Below are positions 38,476 through 47,270 of a stretch of 64,000 bases of DNA, piece by piece. Under the pieces are notes generated by a model, which was not told the origin of the DNA, searched no databases, and was given only the letters and a program-made list of their open reading frames with translations. The translations under genes and the position numbers were made by a program. Source of the stretch: Streptacidiphilus melanogenes (GTDB lineage: Bacteria; Actinomycetota; Actinomycetes; Streptomycetales; Streptomycetaceae); assembly GCF_000787835.1 (NCBI RefSeq), contig NZ_BBPP01000021.1, forward strand, positions 61,137-125,136. The letters run 5' to 3'. How positions within the stretch are numbered: the first letter of the stretch is position 1; the number at the start of each line of letters is the position of its first letter.

Positions 38476-39528
38476 ATGTCCCGCTCCGCCACCGCCGCCC
38501 CGGCCCGGACCACCGTGCTCGCCCCCCGGCTCGACGCGCTGCTCCGCGACCACCTGGGCGAGGACCTGTTCCGGCTGGAACCCGACCTGATCGGGATCGC
38601 CGGAGCCGAACTCACCGACCGCCTGCTCGGTCTGCGCCGGGCCACCGAGACGGAACGGCCCACCTTCAAGCCCCTGCACGGCCGTTCCATCTCCCGGAGC
38701 GAGGCGTCCTCGGTCATGCAGACCATCGGCCGCGACGTGCGCGCCGCTCTCGCCGAGCCGCTCCCGGCGGACGTGGACCTCGCCGGCCCCTGGCCACTGA
38801 CGGGACATCAACTGCTGGCCGGCCTGGTGCTCGGCGGGGACCCCTTCCGGCTGCGCATGCTGATGAGCCGCAACCTGGAGCTGACGCCCAAGCTGACCTG
38901 GACCGTGATCGCCGCCGGTGCGGCGCTTCCGCGCCGTCGCGGCAGGTCCGTCACCGGGATCGCCGGGCTGTGGGAGCGGGCGGAGACCTACGAGGACCGC
39001 CGCTACGCCATGGGCATGTACCGGCGCGCCGCGGCGCCCGTCTGCTTCACCGTCTCCACGCTGGTCGCCAACGCCCTGTGGCTCGGCGCGCCGTTCGACG
39101 AGGACGTGCCGAGCCGGAACATCCTCCACGAGGCGATGCGCCTGCTGCCGCCCTCGTGGAACATGCTGCGCCACCGCTGCCCCGAGTACCCGGAGTTGGA
39201 CCCGCGCATCGGCCGGGACGACGACGTCCTGGTGCTGCCGCTGCTCTCGCACCGCGACCCGGCCCTGTGGGACGACCCGGACGCCTTCCGCCCCGAACGC
39301 TGGGACGCGCTCGACCCCGACCAGACCCCCGGCTACCTGCCCTTCGGTCACTCCTCGGAGCGGTGCTGGGGCCGGCACATCGTCATGCCCCTCGCGGAAC
39401 TGCTGCTGGACCGGCTGCGCGAGGGCGGCTGGGAGGTCGACCCGGACCAGCAGCGGGCCAAGGTGCCGCTGCTGGGCCTGCTCGGCGTCGAGGAGGTCCG
39501 GGTCAGGCGGGTGCGGCGGGCGCTCTGA
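38476..39528 (+). CDS. Cytochrome P450, predicted atropopeptide crosslinking enzyme
   Basis: 350 residues. Haem-binding loop PFGHSSERCWG (289-299, ligand Cys297), K-helix EAMR (E219, R222) and the PERW segment (273-276) identify a P450. It is shorter than the usual 400 residues, and the I-helix region (about 184-202) lacks the common AGxxT oxygen-activation motif. GGAGAA lies six bases before the ATG. Its position right after the AWYLWY peptide gene implies that it forms the aromatic crosslinks of the core; that role is inferred from the tryptorubin system. No ferredoxin or reductase is adjacent, so redox partners must come from elsewhere. Confidence 0.88.
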   Translation: MSRSATAAPARTTVLAPRLDALLRDHLGEDLFRLEPDLIGIAGAELTDRLLGLRRATETERPTFKPLHGRSISRSEASSVMQTIGRDVRAALAEPLPADVDLAGPWPLTGHQLLAGLVLGGDPFRLRMLMSRNLELTPKLTWTVIAAGAALPRRRGRSVTGIAGLWERAETYEDRRYAMGMYRRAAAPVCFTVSTLVANALWLGAPFDEDVPSRNILHEAMRLLPPSWNMLRHRCPEYPELDPRIGRDDDVLVLPLLSHRDPALWDDPDAFRPERWDALDPDQTPGYLPFGHSSERCWGRHIVMPLAELLLDRLREGGWEVDPDQQRAKVPLLGLLGVEEVRVRRVRRAL

Positions 39529-39702
39529 GCCCTGGCGGTTCACCCCCGGTGCGGCCGAGGTGATGACGCAAGTGTGACGTCCGCGTCCATCGACGTGCCG
39601 CACGCGAACCGCTCCTCCAGAATGGCAGGGCGCAGCGTGCGGACGGCCCGCGGATCCGGCGGCCCGCCCGCGCCCTTGGGAACGAAGAGGCAGGAGTGGC
39701 TC

Positions 39703-41214
39703 ATGGCAGCGGCAGTCGACCCGGAGCGGTCGGAGTGGGACGTCATCGTGCTCGGGGGCGCGGCGGCCGGTGAGAACGCCGCCCAGTACGCGGCCCAGTT
39801 CTCCGGCCTGGAGTCGGTCCTGGTCGAGGCCGAACTGGTGGGCGGCGAGTGCTCGTACTGGGCGTGCATGCCCAGCAAGGGCCTGCTGCGGCCGGTCGAG
39901 GTGCTGAACACCGCCCGGCATCTGCCCGGCGTCACCTCCCTCGTGGGCGAGAACGGGATCGACGTCGACGCGGTGCTGGACCGCAGGGACGCCATCGTCA
40001 ACAACCTCTCCGACGACAGCCAGGTGCGGTGGGCGGTCGACACCGGGATCGACGTCGTGCGCGGCTACGGACGGCTCACCGGCGAGCGCACCGTGGCGGT
40101 GACGAAGCCGGACGGCTCGCTCCGGACGATCACCGCCCGGCACGCCGTCGTCGTCGACACCGGGTCGAGGGCGTCCGTCCCGGACATCCCCGGCCTGCGT
40201 GCGGCCCGGCCGTGGATCTCCCGCGACGTCACGCACCTGCGCGAGATCCCGCGACGGGTGGCCGTGCTGGGCGGCGGAGTGGTGGCCTGCGAGGCGGCCA
40301 CCTGGCTGTGCGGGCTGGGCGTCGAGGAGCTGACGCTCGTTCACCGCGGCTCCGCCCTGCTGGCGAAGCAGGAGCCGTTCGCAGGTGAGCTGGTGGCCGC
40401 GGAGCTGGAGAAGAGCGGGGCGAACCTGCTGCTGGGCCGCAGCGTCACCGCCGTCCGGCGCGACGAGGTGGCGGCCGAGGCCGGAGTCGGGATCGCTCAC
40501 GGCGGCCCGGCGACGCTGACGCTCGACGACGGCTCGGAACTGACGGTCGACGAGATCGTCGTCGCGCTCGGCCGGGTGCCCGCCTCCGACGACATCGGCC
40601 TCCCCTCGGTCGGCCTGCCGAACGGCGGCTACCTCGACGTCGACGACCAGCAGCAGGTCAAGGGCGTTCCCGGGCAGTGGCTCTACGCCATCGGCGACGT
40701 CTGCGGCCGCGCGCTGCTCACGCACATGGGCAAGTACCAGGCCCGCATCGCCGGTGAGGTCATCGCCTCCCGCGCGAACGGCGGCGGCGCGCCCGGCGGC
40801 TTCGCCGCCGAGTTGAGCACGGCGCAGGGCCACCGCGCCGTGCCGCAGGTGACGTTCACCGACCCCGAGGTCGCCTCCGTCGGTCTGACCGAACAGGCCG
40901 CCCGCGAGGCCGGGATCGACGTCGAGACGGTCGAGTACGACATGGCCGCGCTCGCCGGCACCTACCTGCTCCGCGAGGAGTACACCGGCCGGGCGAAGCT
41001 GGTGGTCGACCGCGCCACGGACACCCTCGTCGGCGCGACCTTCGCCGGCAGCGGCGTCGCCGACCTGCTGCACTCGGCGACCGTCGCCATGGTCGGCCGG
41101 GTCCCGGTCTCCGCCCTGTGGCACGCCGTCCCCAGCTACCCGACCCCGAGCGAGATCTGGCTCCGCCTTCTCGAAACCCTCAACCGCAACCGCCGCCTGG
41201 GCTCCGACGCCTGA
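39703..41214 (+). CDS. NAD(P)/FAD-dependent disulfide oxidoreductase (dihydrolipoamide dehydrogenase-like)
   Basis: 503 residues. FAD motif DVIVLGGAAAGENAA, redox-active CX4C in GGECSYWACMPSKGLL, NAD motif VAVLGGGVVACEAATWL, FAD motif YAIGDVCGRALLTHMGKYQ and the dimerisation domain. The C-terminal active-site strip reads HAVPSYPTPSE; canonical lipoamide dehydrogenase has HAHPTxxE, so the catalytic His appears replaced while Glu remains. That form seems typical of an actinobacterial subfamily of unknown substrate. AGGAG precedes the ATG. It starts 174 bases after the P450, with no shared-operon evidence. Confidence 0.88.
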   Translation: MAAAVDPERSEWDVIVLGGAAAGENAAQYAAQFSGLESVLVEAELVGGECSYWACMPSKGLLRPVEVLNTARHLPGVTSLVGENGIDVDAVLDRRDAIVNNLSDDSQVRWAVDTGIDVVRGYGRLTGERTVAVTKPDGSLRTITARHAVVVDTGSRASVPDIPGLRAARPWISRDVTHLREIPRRVAVLGGGVVACEAATWLCGLGVEELTLVHRGSALLAKQEPFAGELVAAELEKSGANLLLGRSVTAVRRDEVAAEAGVGIAHGGPATLTLDDGSELTVDEIVVALGRVPASDDIGLPSVGLPNGGYLDVDDQQQVKGVPGQWLYAIGDVCGRALLTHMGKYQARIAGEVIASRANGGGAPGGFAAELSTAQGHRAVPQVTFTDPEVASVGLTEQAAREAGIDVETVEYDMAALAGTYLLREEYTGRAKLVVDRATDTLVGATFAGSGVADLLHSATVAMVGRVPVSALWHAVPSYPTPSEIWLRLLETLNRNRRLGSDA

Positions 41215-41443
41215 AAGGCTGCGCCGACCGGGCAGCGACCGCGTGGCCCGACCGGACGGCGAGGGCGTGCCCCGCGCGTGCGCTCCCGCCCTCCGCCGGG
41301 CGGCGCCCCCCGGCGGGAGGCCGGCGACGGGGGCGAGCCGGGTCGCTCGTGGCGCGGGCCACGGCGCAGGGGCAGGATGGTGATCACCAGTCCGTCACCG
41401 GTTTCCGCCCGGGCCGCGCCGCGGTCGTCGAAGGAGATGAGCC

Positions 41444-42481
41444 ATGCCCTCGCCGTTGGACGCCCTGGGGCTCGACCTCCCGGTTCAGGCCGCACCGATG
41501 GCCGGGGGCCCGACGACGGTCGCGCTGGTCGCGGCGGCCGCGCGGGCCGGAAGCCTGGGGTTTCTCGCGGGTGGCTACAAGACGCCGTCCGCGCTCGCCG
41601 AGGAGATCACGGCGGTACGCGCCGAGGGCCTGCCCTTCGGCGTCAACCTGTTCGCGCCCAATCCCGTCCCCGTCGACCGCGAGGCGTTCGCGCGTTATGC
41701 CCGCTCCCTCGCCGACGACGCCCGCGCGGTCGGGCTCGACCCGGCGACGCTCGGCGCGACCGTCGTCGAGGACGACGACCACTGGGCGGCGAAGATCGCC
41801 CTGCTCCTGGACGCGCCCGTGCCCGTCGTCAGCTTCACCTTCGGCGTGCCCGAGGCCCGCGTCGTCGCCGCGTTGCGGGCCGCAGGGACCGTGGTGGTGC
41901 AGACCGTGACCTCGGCGGCGGAGGCGCGGACCGCCGCCGGGGCAGGCGTCGACATGCTGGCCGTGCAGGCGTCCGCCGCGGGCGGGCACTCCGGGACGCT
42001 GACCCCGCAGCAGATCCCGGACCCGGTCCCGCATCCCGAGCTGCTCGGCCGGGTGCGCGGCGTGGTGTCGCTGCCGCTGATCGCCGCGGGCGGTGTCGCG
42101 ACGCCGGACGCGGTGACCGAGGCGCTGGACGCCGGCGCGGTGGCCGTCGCCGTCGGCACGGTCCTGCTGCGCTCGGACGAGGCGGGCACCTCCGTTCCCT
42201 ACCGCGCGGCCCTCGCCGATCCGGCGCGTCAGGAGACCGTGGTGACCCGTGCGTTCACCGGCCGCCCCGCCCGCGCCCTGCGCAACGCCTTCACCGACCG
42301 CCACACCGCCGACGCCCCAGGCGGCTACCCGGCCCTGCACCACCTGACCAGCCCCCTACGCCGCGCAGCCGCCGCGGCGGGCGACCCGGAACACATCAAC
42401 CTCTGGGCCGGCACGGGCCACACCCACGCGACGAACGAGCCTGCGGCCCAGATCCTCACCCACCTCGCCGGAGGGCGATGA
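41444..42481 (+). CDS. Nitronate monooxygenase-like FMN enzyme
   Basis: 345 residues, a TIM-barrel of the NMO / 2-nitropropane dioxygenase family: PVQAAPMAGGPTTVALV at the N terminus, GFLAGGYKT, LAVQASAAGGHSG and the FMN phosphate motif LIAAGGVATPDAVTEAL, then VAVGTVLLRSDEAG. It oxidises alkyl nitronates such as propionate-3-nitronate, or acts as a related flavin oxidoreductase. GGAG lies upstream of the ATG. Confidence 0.88.
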   Translation: MPSPLDALGLDLPVQAAPMAGGPTTVALVAAAARAGSLGFLAGGYKTPSALAEEITAVRAEGLPFGVNLFAPNPVPVDREAFARYARSLADDARAVGLDPATLGATVVEDDDHWAAKIALLLDAPVPVVSFTFGVPEARVVAALRAAGTVVVQTVTSAAEARTAAGAGVDMLAVQASAAGGHSGTLTPQQIPDPVPHPELLGRVRGVVSLPLIAAGGVATPDAVTEALDAGAVAVAVGTVLLRSDEAGTSVPYRAALADPARQETVVTRAFTGRPARALRNAFTDRHTADAPGGYPALHHLTSPLRRAAAAAGDPEHINLWAGTGHTHATNEPAAQILTHLAGGR

Positions 42482-42890
42482 CCTCCACCCGGCCCGTTCC
42501 GCAACGCCCCTACGGCCTGGGGCCCGGCGACCTCGTGGCCTCGCGGCCTGGGGGCCTGGGGGCCTGGGGGCCTCTCGGCCTGGGGGCCCGGTGGCCTGGT
42601 GGCCCGGCCGGTTCCACGGCCTTGCTGCCCTGGGGCCCATGCCCTCTTAGCCCGGCTCCGGGCCCCGCGGCCCGGCCCGGCTCCCGGCCCGGCCCCGCGG
42701 CCCGGCCCCGGGGCGCGGCCCGGCGACCTACCGATTCAGCAGCCGAGCGGGCACGTTTCAGCAGGTCTGACCGCATTCACCCCAGAGTGTCGCGCTACCG
42801 TCCACCGCCCGGCTGCTGGCACAATCGGGCGGTCTGTCGGAGAAGATCAGCCGACCGGTGCGCGGGGGCGTGACCGGTCATGGGGGAGAC
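42482..42890. other. Low-complexity G/C repeat-rich intergenic region
   Basis: No gene seen. 42517-42620 holds tandem GGCCTGGGG-like units; 42650-42730 holds repeated CGGCCCGG/CCCGGCCC blocks with strong self-complementarity. The last 100 bases should contain the promoter of the carboxypeptidase gene, but no clear -35/-10 is visible. Confidence 0.6.
42517..42620 (+). repeat. Tandem GGCCTGGGG-type short repeats
   Basis: At least six imperfect 8-10-base units (GGCCTGGGG, GGCCTCGCGG, GGCCTGGTGG and similar) in a row, of the kind prone to slippage. Confidence 0.6.
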
Positions 42891-44153
42891 ATGCCTCGGC
42901 CTCGCCGTACCCTTCGTCCTACCCTGCGCCGCGCGTGCGTCGTCGCGCTCGTCGGGGTCTCCGCGCTCAGCCTCGGCGTCGGCACGGCCACGGCCGCCGG
43001 CGTGACCGCGGGCGACCAGCGGATCGTGCACAACCTCGGACTGCGCTTCCACGCGCTGCCCAGCTCGCAGGCCTCGGGTGAGGTGCTGGACGCGGCGAGC
43101 GGCCGGGTCGTCTGGTCCTCGGGGGCCGCGGCGCAGCTGATGCCCGCGTCCACGACCAAGATCGCCACGGCGATCGCCGCGCTCACCGCGCTCGGCCCAA
43201 GCCACACCGAGCGCACCCGCGCCGTACTCCTGGGGCACGCGCTCTACCTCGTCGGCGGCGCCGACCAGGACCTGACCGGCGACGACGTCAACGCCCTGGC
43301 CGACGCCACTGCACTGGCGCTGAAGGCCCGCCACGTCTCCTCGGTGACGCTCTACGTCGACGACTCGCTGTTCCCGCACGCGCAGCCGACCTCCCCGGGC
43401 TGGCAGCCGGGCTACATTCCCGGCGAGGTGTCCTCGATCAGCGCCCTCCAGGTCTTCGGCCACGAGGACGTGGACAGCGCCCTGTACGCGGGCAACGTGT
43501 TCCGCGCCCGGCTCGGGACTCACGCCATCGCCGTGCAGAAGACCACGCTGACCCGCGCCAAGGCGCCGGGCACCGCGGTCCAACTCGCCTCGCACACCTC
43601 GGAGCCGCTGGCCTCCGAGATCGAGCGGATGCTGAAGGACAGCGTCAACGACAACGCCGAGGGCTTCGCGCGGCTGACCGCGCTGGCCGTCGGCCAGCCC
43701 GCCGACTGGCAGGGCGCCACCAAGGCCGTGCTCAGCGAGGTGTCCCGCTACCACGTGCCGCTCACCGGCGTGCACCTCTACGACGGCAGCGGGCTCTCCC
43801 GCGACGACCGGATGACGGCCCAGGCGCTGGCGTCGATGGCCGCGCTGACCATCGATCCGCGCTACCAGTCGGTGCTGCGCCCGGTGATGGTCGGCTTCCC
43901 GATCGCGGGCGTCGACGGCACGCTCGGCCCCGGCTGGGGCCGGTACACCACCGCCCCGACCAACTGCGCCAAGGGCCGTATCGACGCCAAGACGGGCACC
44001 CTGACCGGCGCGATCGCTCTGGCCGGCCTGACCGTCAACAAGCAGGACGGCCGCTGGAAGGCCTTCGCCTTCCTGGAGCAGGGCGGCTTCAACACCACCT
44101 CGGCCCGCGACCTGATCGACCGTTGGGCGACGACGGTCGAGGGCTGCTGGTAG
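42891..44153 (+). CDS. dacB: D-alanyl-D-alanine carboxypeptidase/endopeptidase (PBP4 class C)
   Basis: 420 residues with an N-terminal signal peptide (hydrophobic VVALVGVSALSLGVG, cleavage near ATAAG). Penicillin-binding motifs: S87-T-T-K (PASTTK), SVN in KDSVNDNAE and KTG in DAKTGTLTG. The large insertion between SxxK and SxN is typical of PBP4/DacB. It trims peptidoglycan peptides outside the membrane. GGGGGAG precedes the chosen ATG. A very strong terminator follows. Confidence 0.92.
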   Translation: MPRPRRTLRPTLRRACVVALVGVSALSLGVGTATAAGVTAGDQRIVHNLGLRFHALPSSQASGEVLDAASGRVVWSSGAAAQLMPASTTKIATAIAALTALGPSHTERTRAVLLGHALYLVGGADQDLTGDDVNALADATALALKARHVSSVTLYVDDSLFPHAQPTSPGWQPGYIPGEVSSISALQVFGHEDVDSALYAGNVFRARLGTHAIAVQKTTLTRAKAPGTAVQLASHTSEPLASEIERMLKDSVNDNAEGFARLTALAVGQPADWQGATKAVLSEVSRYHVPLTGVHLYDGSGLSRDDRMTAQALASMAALTIDPRYQSVLRPVMVGFPIAGVDGTLGPGWGRYTTAPTNCAKGRIDAKTGTLTGAIALAGLTVNKQDGRWKAFAFLEQGGFNTTSARDLIDRWATTVEGCW

Positions 44154-44173
44154 GCAGGCGGATCTCAGCACAC

Positions 44174-44214
44174 CGGAAGCCGCCGCCCCGTCGTGCTCGG
44201 GGCGGCGGCTTCCG
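44174..44214. terminator. Strong bidirectional hairpin terminator
   Basis: Perfect 16-bp stem (arms 44174-44189 and 44199-44214) with a nine-base loop between the convergent carboxypeptidase and alpha-galactosidase genes. Confidence 0.92.
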
Positions 44215-44235
44215 TTCCGTGCGGCCAAGCCCGAC

Positions 44236-46407
44236 TCAGGGCTGCACAGCGAGCGCGAACACGTGGATCGCAGGGGCGTCGGGGAGCGTGACGTAGCGGA
44301 CGGTCTTGCCCGGTGTCAGGGCGACGGTGTTGGTGAACACGCCGTAGCTGATGCCGTAGTTGGCCGGACCGGTGGGCGTGTCGCGGTGGTCCGTGGTGAA
44401 CGCCGTCTTCGCGCCGTAGGCGTCGGTCGGGGCGCAGCACCAGTTGGGGAAGCCGAGTTGGCCGGTGCTGGTGGTGCCGTCGGTGTAGGTGACGGTGACC
44501 GTGCCGGAGACGAAGCCGGCCTCCGCGCCGAGGAAGCCGAGCGCGCTGCCCTGACCACCGAAGGTGATCTCCTGGCCGCTCGCGGCGACGTTGTCGGCGG
44601 TGCCGGGCGCGGCGGAGGGCCAGGTGAAGCTGAGGCCGTTCGCGTTGATCGCGGCGCCGGGCGTGGCACCGGCCTTGGCGAGCGCCTCGGTCGAGTAGCT
44701 GTCGCCGCCGCCGTCGAAGTTGCCCGGTGTCGTGTCGGTCTCCGAGGTAGCGCCGACGTTGTCGAACGCGGAAGCCAGCGTCGGGTACGGGACGACCTGG
44801 ACGATCGTCTGCTCACCGCGCACGGTGTCCGTCCGGCCCGCGCCGACCGCCCGGTAGCTCGCGGTCGCGGTGATCGGCGTGACGGTCGTACCGGGCGCGC
44901 CCTGCGGGCCGCTCACCTTCACGGTGGTGCTCGCCGACCCGCCGGGCGCGATGCGAGGCATGCGCACGGTGGCCGGAGACACGGTCCACCCCGCGGGTGC
45001 GCCGACGCGCACCTGCGCGCCGCTCAGGGCGACCGCGCCGTGGTCGGCCAGGGTGATCCGGTACGTCCCCGGTTGCGCGGCGGTGCTGACGTCGTGCCAG
45101 GTGATCGCGGTGGCGGGCGCCAGGCCGCGGGCCGCGCCGGTGTGGACGCGGTACAGCACGGTGGCGTGCGGCGGCACGTCGGCGGAGATCACCCCGGTGG
45201 TCTCGGTGACCTGCTTGGACACCAGATCCGTCAGGGAGTAGCCCGAGGCGGCGCGCAGTCCGGCCTTGGCCGCGGTGGTGGTGATCGTCTGCGCGCTGTC
45301 GGAGGAGTTGAACAGCGCGACCGCGCGGTCCCCGTTCGCCAGCGGCTTGCTCAGCACGTCGTAGCCGGCGCCGTGCTGGACGATCCGGCCCTGGACGCCG
45401 AGGCGGTCCTGGTCGACGGCGATGACGTCCTTGTTGCCGAGCACGGCCAGCGCGGTGGGGGAGAGGTGGGTGAGGTCGGTACTGGAGATCAGTGGCGCGG
45501 CCATCATCGACCACAGCGAGACCTGGCTCTGGATCTCGTCACGGCTGAGCCCGGCGTCACCGGCGAGCAGGAAGTCGGGGTCGTTCCACCGGCCGGGCTT
45601 CTGCAGCGCGCCGAGGCCGACGTTGTAGCTGTAGTTGTAGTCGATCGACGCCCACTTGTCGGGGCCGGTGTCCTGGCCGAGGGCGATGTCGGCGCCCTCG
45701 CGCCAGAGGTTGCCGAGCTGGGAGGACCAGCCGATGACGGAGTCCCAGTTCGACTCGCCCTGGAAGTAGGCGGGCGCGGAGATCGAGAAGACGATCCTGC
45801 GGTGGGTGTTCAGCAGCGCCTGGCTCATCGCCGTGTAGGTGTCGCGGTAGCTCTGCTCGTCGGTCTCGCCGGGCTTGGTGGGGACGTTGCAGCCGTCGAG
45901 CTTGACGTAGTCGACGCCCCAGGAGGCGAAGAGGTCGGCGTCCTGCTGCCAGTGGCCGAGCGAGCCCGGGTAGCCGCCGCAGGTGTCCGTCCCGGCGTCC
46001 TCGTAGATCCCGAACTTGAGCCCGAGCTTGTGCAGTTGAGCCCCGACGTAGGCCATGCCGTCCGGGAACAGCTTCGGGTCGGCGACCAGGTCGCCCGCCG
46101 CGTCGCGCTGCTTGGCCATCCAGCAGTCGTCGATGGTGACGGTGTCGTACCCCTTCTTCGCCAGCCCGGTACTGACCAGGGCGTGGGCGTTGCCGAGGAT
46201 GGTCTTCTCGTCGATGCCGCACTGGTAGTACGACCAGTCGTTCCACCCCATGGGCGGGGTGGGTGCGAAGTTCGGGTACGGGGCCGTGGTGCCGGCGGCT
46301 CCGGCCGCCGAGGCGGGTGGTGCGAGGAGCAGGCCGGCGGAGGCCGCGGCCAGTGTCGTGCAGCAGGCGACGGTGGCGCGCAGCCATCGGGGCAGGGGAG
46401 ATGTCAC
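44236..46407 (-). CDS. Secreted alpha-galactosidase, GH27, multidomain
   Basis: 723 residues. Signal peptide (about 1-35, cleavage near PASAAG), GH27 barrel (about 45-330) with nucleophile D171 in DYVKLDGCN and acid/base D276 in GRWNDPDFL, a beta-sandwich domain (about 335-425), a NEW3 alpha-galactosidase-associated domain (about 435-530) and a C-terminal 180-residue NPCBM-like module. It removes terminal alpha-galactose from plant galactomannans or oligosaccharides outside the cell. GTG start with GAGG upstream; promoter and an operator-like palindrome precede it. The sugar ABC operon at 50.6 kb could import its products, but that is inference. Confidence 0.93.
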   Translation of the reverse strand: MTSPLPRWLRATVACCTTLAAASAGLLLAPPASAAGAAGTTAPYPNFAPTPPMGWNDWSYYQCGIDEKTILGNAHALVSTGLAKKGYDTVTIDDCWMAKQRDAAGDLVADPKLFPDGMAYVGAQLHKLGLKFGIYEDAGTDTCGGYPGSLGHWQQDADLFASWGVDYVKLDGCNVPTKPGETDEQSYRDTYTAMSQALLNTHRRIVFSISAPAYFQGESNWDSVIGWSSQLGNLWREGADIALGQDTGPDKWASIDYNYSYNVGLGALQKPGRWNDPDFLLAGDAGLSRDEIQSQVSLWSMMAAPLISSTDLTHLSPTALAVLGNKDVIAVDQDRLGVQGRIVQHGAGYDVLSKPLANGDRAVALFNSSDSAQTITTTAAKAGLRAASGYSLTDLVSKQVTETTGVISADVPPHATVLYRVHTGAARGLAPATAITWHDVSTAAQPGTYRITLADHGAVALSGAQVRVGAPAGWTVSPATVRMPRIAPGGSASTTVKVSGPQGAPGTTVTPITATASYRAVGAGRTDTVRGEQTIVQVVPYPTLASAFDNVGATSETDTTPGNFDGGGDSYSTEALAKAGATPGAAINANGLSFTWPSAAPGTADNVAASGQEITFGGQGSALGFLGAEAGFVSGTVTVTYTDGTTSTGQLGFPNWCCAPTDAYGAKTAFTTDHRDTPTGPANYGISYGVFTNTVALTPGKTVRYVTLPDAPAIHVFALAVQP

Positions 46408-46472
46408 GCTTCGACCTCACGCTGTTTCGGGGCCAGGGCATGGTGGCTGACGTGTCCTCAGCAGCCGCACTC

Positions 46473-46526
46473 TTTCTACGGGACGCTGCGCATTTTTGAC
46501 AAGACCTGTGATTAATCAAGCAGGTC
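46473..46526 (-). promoter_or_regulatory. Promoter and palindromic operator of the alpha-galactosidase gene
   Basis: Minus strand -35 TTGTCA (46502-46497), 18-base spacer, -10 TAGAAA (46478-46473). Immediately upstream is a nested palindrome: GACCTG (46503-46508), TGATTAATCA (46509-46518, perfect) and CAGGTC (46521-46526). This AT-rich island stands out from the GC-rich surroundings and probably binds a sugar-responsive regulator. Confidence 0.6.
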
Positions 46527-46566
46527 CGCGCACATGCCATGCCAAGCCCTGCGCGTGAGGGTGCGC

Positions 46567-47205
46567 TCAACCCGCCAGGCGGTCCGCCAGGAGCAGCGCG
46601 CCGATCGCGATCATCGCGACGCCCGAGCATCGCGTCACCGCCCGCGCGACGGCGGGCCGGGCCCGCAACACCCGGCGCGCCGCGGTGCCGACGCCGGCGT
46701 AGACCGCCGCGCAGTTGGCCGTGTGCACCAGGCCCAGCAGCGCGATCTGGGCCGCGAAGGGCCAGGATGCGCCACGCGTGGCGAACTGCGGCAGCAGCGC
46801 CACGAACAGCAGCAGCGCCTTGGGATTGAGGCCGCTGATCCCGGCGCCCTTGGCCATCCGGCGTCCCCACGACGCCCCCGGCCCGGCGGAGTCAACGGGG
46901 TCGGCGGGGTCGGCCGCCTGCGGCGCCGACGGCCGGGTCAGCGTGGTGACGCCGAGTCGGACCAGGTAGACGGCGCCGACGGCCGTCAGCACCGTCAGTA
47001 CCAGTGGCGAGCCGGCCACCACCGCGGCCAGGCCCGCGGCGACGACCGCGGTCAGCGCGACGTAACCCGCCAGCAGGCCGCCGACGGCGGGCAGGACCGT
47101 CCGGTCGCGCAGACCCGCGGCGATCGCGTAGGCCCAGTCCGCGCCCGGCACCAGCACGAGCAGGAACGACACCGCCCAGAACGCGCCGACGCTGCCGATC
47201 TCCAT
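46567..47205 (-). CDS. LysE-family amino-acid exporter
   Basis: 212 residues with about six hydrophobic segments; starts FWAVSFLLVLVPGADWAYAI (the LysE/RhtB N-terminal PGAD/PGP motif) and has GISGLNPKALLLFVALLPQF. It exports amino acids or related metabolites. GGGGAAG lies before the ATG. Divergent from an Lrp-family gene, the classic exporter/regulator pair. Confidence 0.9.
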   Translation of the reverse strand: MEIGSVGAFWAVSFLLVLVPGADWAYAIAAGLRDRTVLPAVGGLLAGYVALTAVVAAGLAAVVAGSPLVLTVLTAVGAVYLVRLGVTTLTRPSAPQAADPADPVDSAGPGASWGRRMAKGAGISGLNPKALLLFVALLPQFATRGASWPFAAQIALLGLVHTANCAAVYAGVGTAARRVLRARPAVARAVTRCSGVAMIAIGALLLADRLAG

Positions 47206-47270
47206 GGTCTTCCCCTTGCCTCTCGCTCTCCGCTGGGAAGACTAGGACGATTCGGACAGAAGGTGCTGCC

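Noticed and set aside
39529..39702. Searching for a further cluster gene (protease or exporter) between the P450 and the disulfide oxidoreductase
   Set aside because: No frame with a ribosome-binding site or recognisable domain was found in these 174 bases.
42482..42890. Possible CRISPR or mobile-element repeats
   Set aside because: Units are only 8-10 bases, GC-only and without spacers or flanking genes; simple low-complexity DNA.
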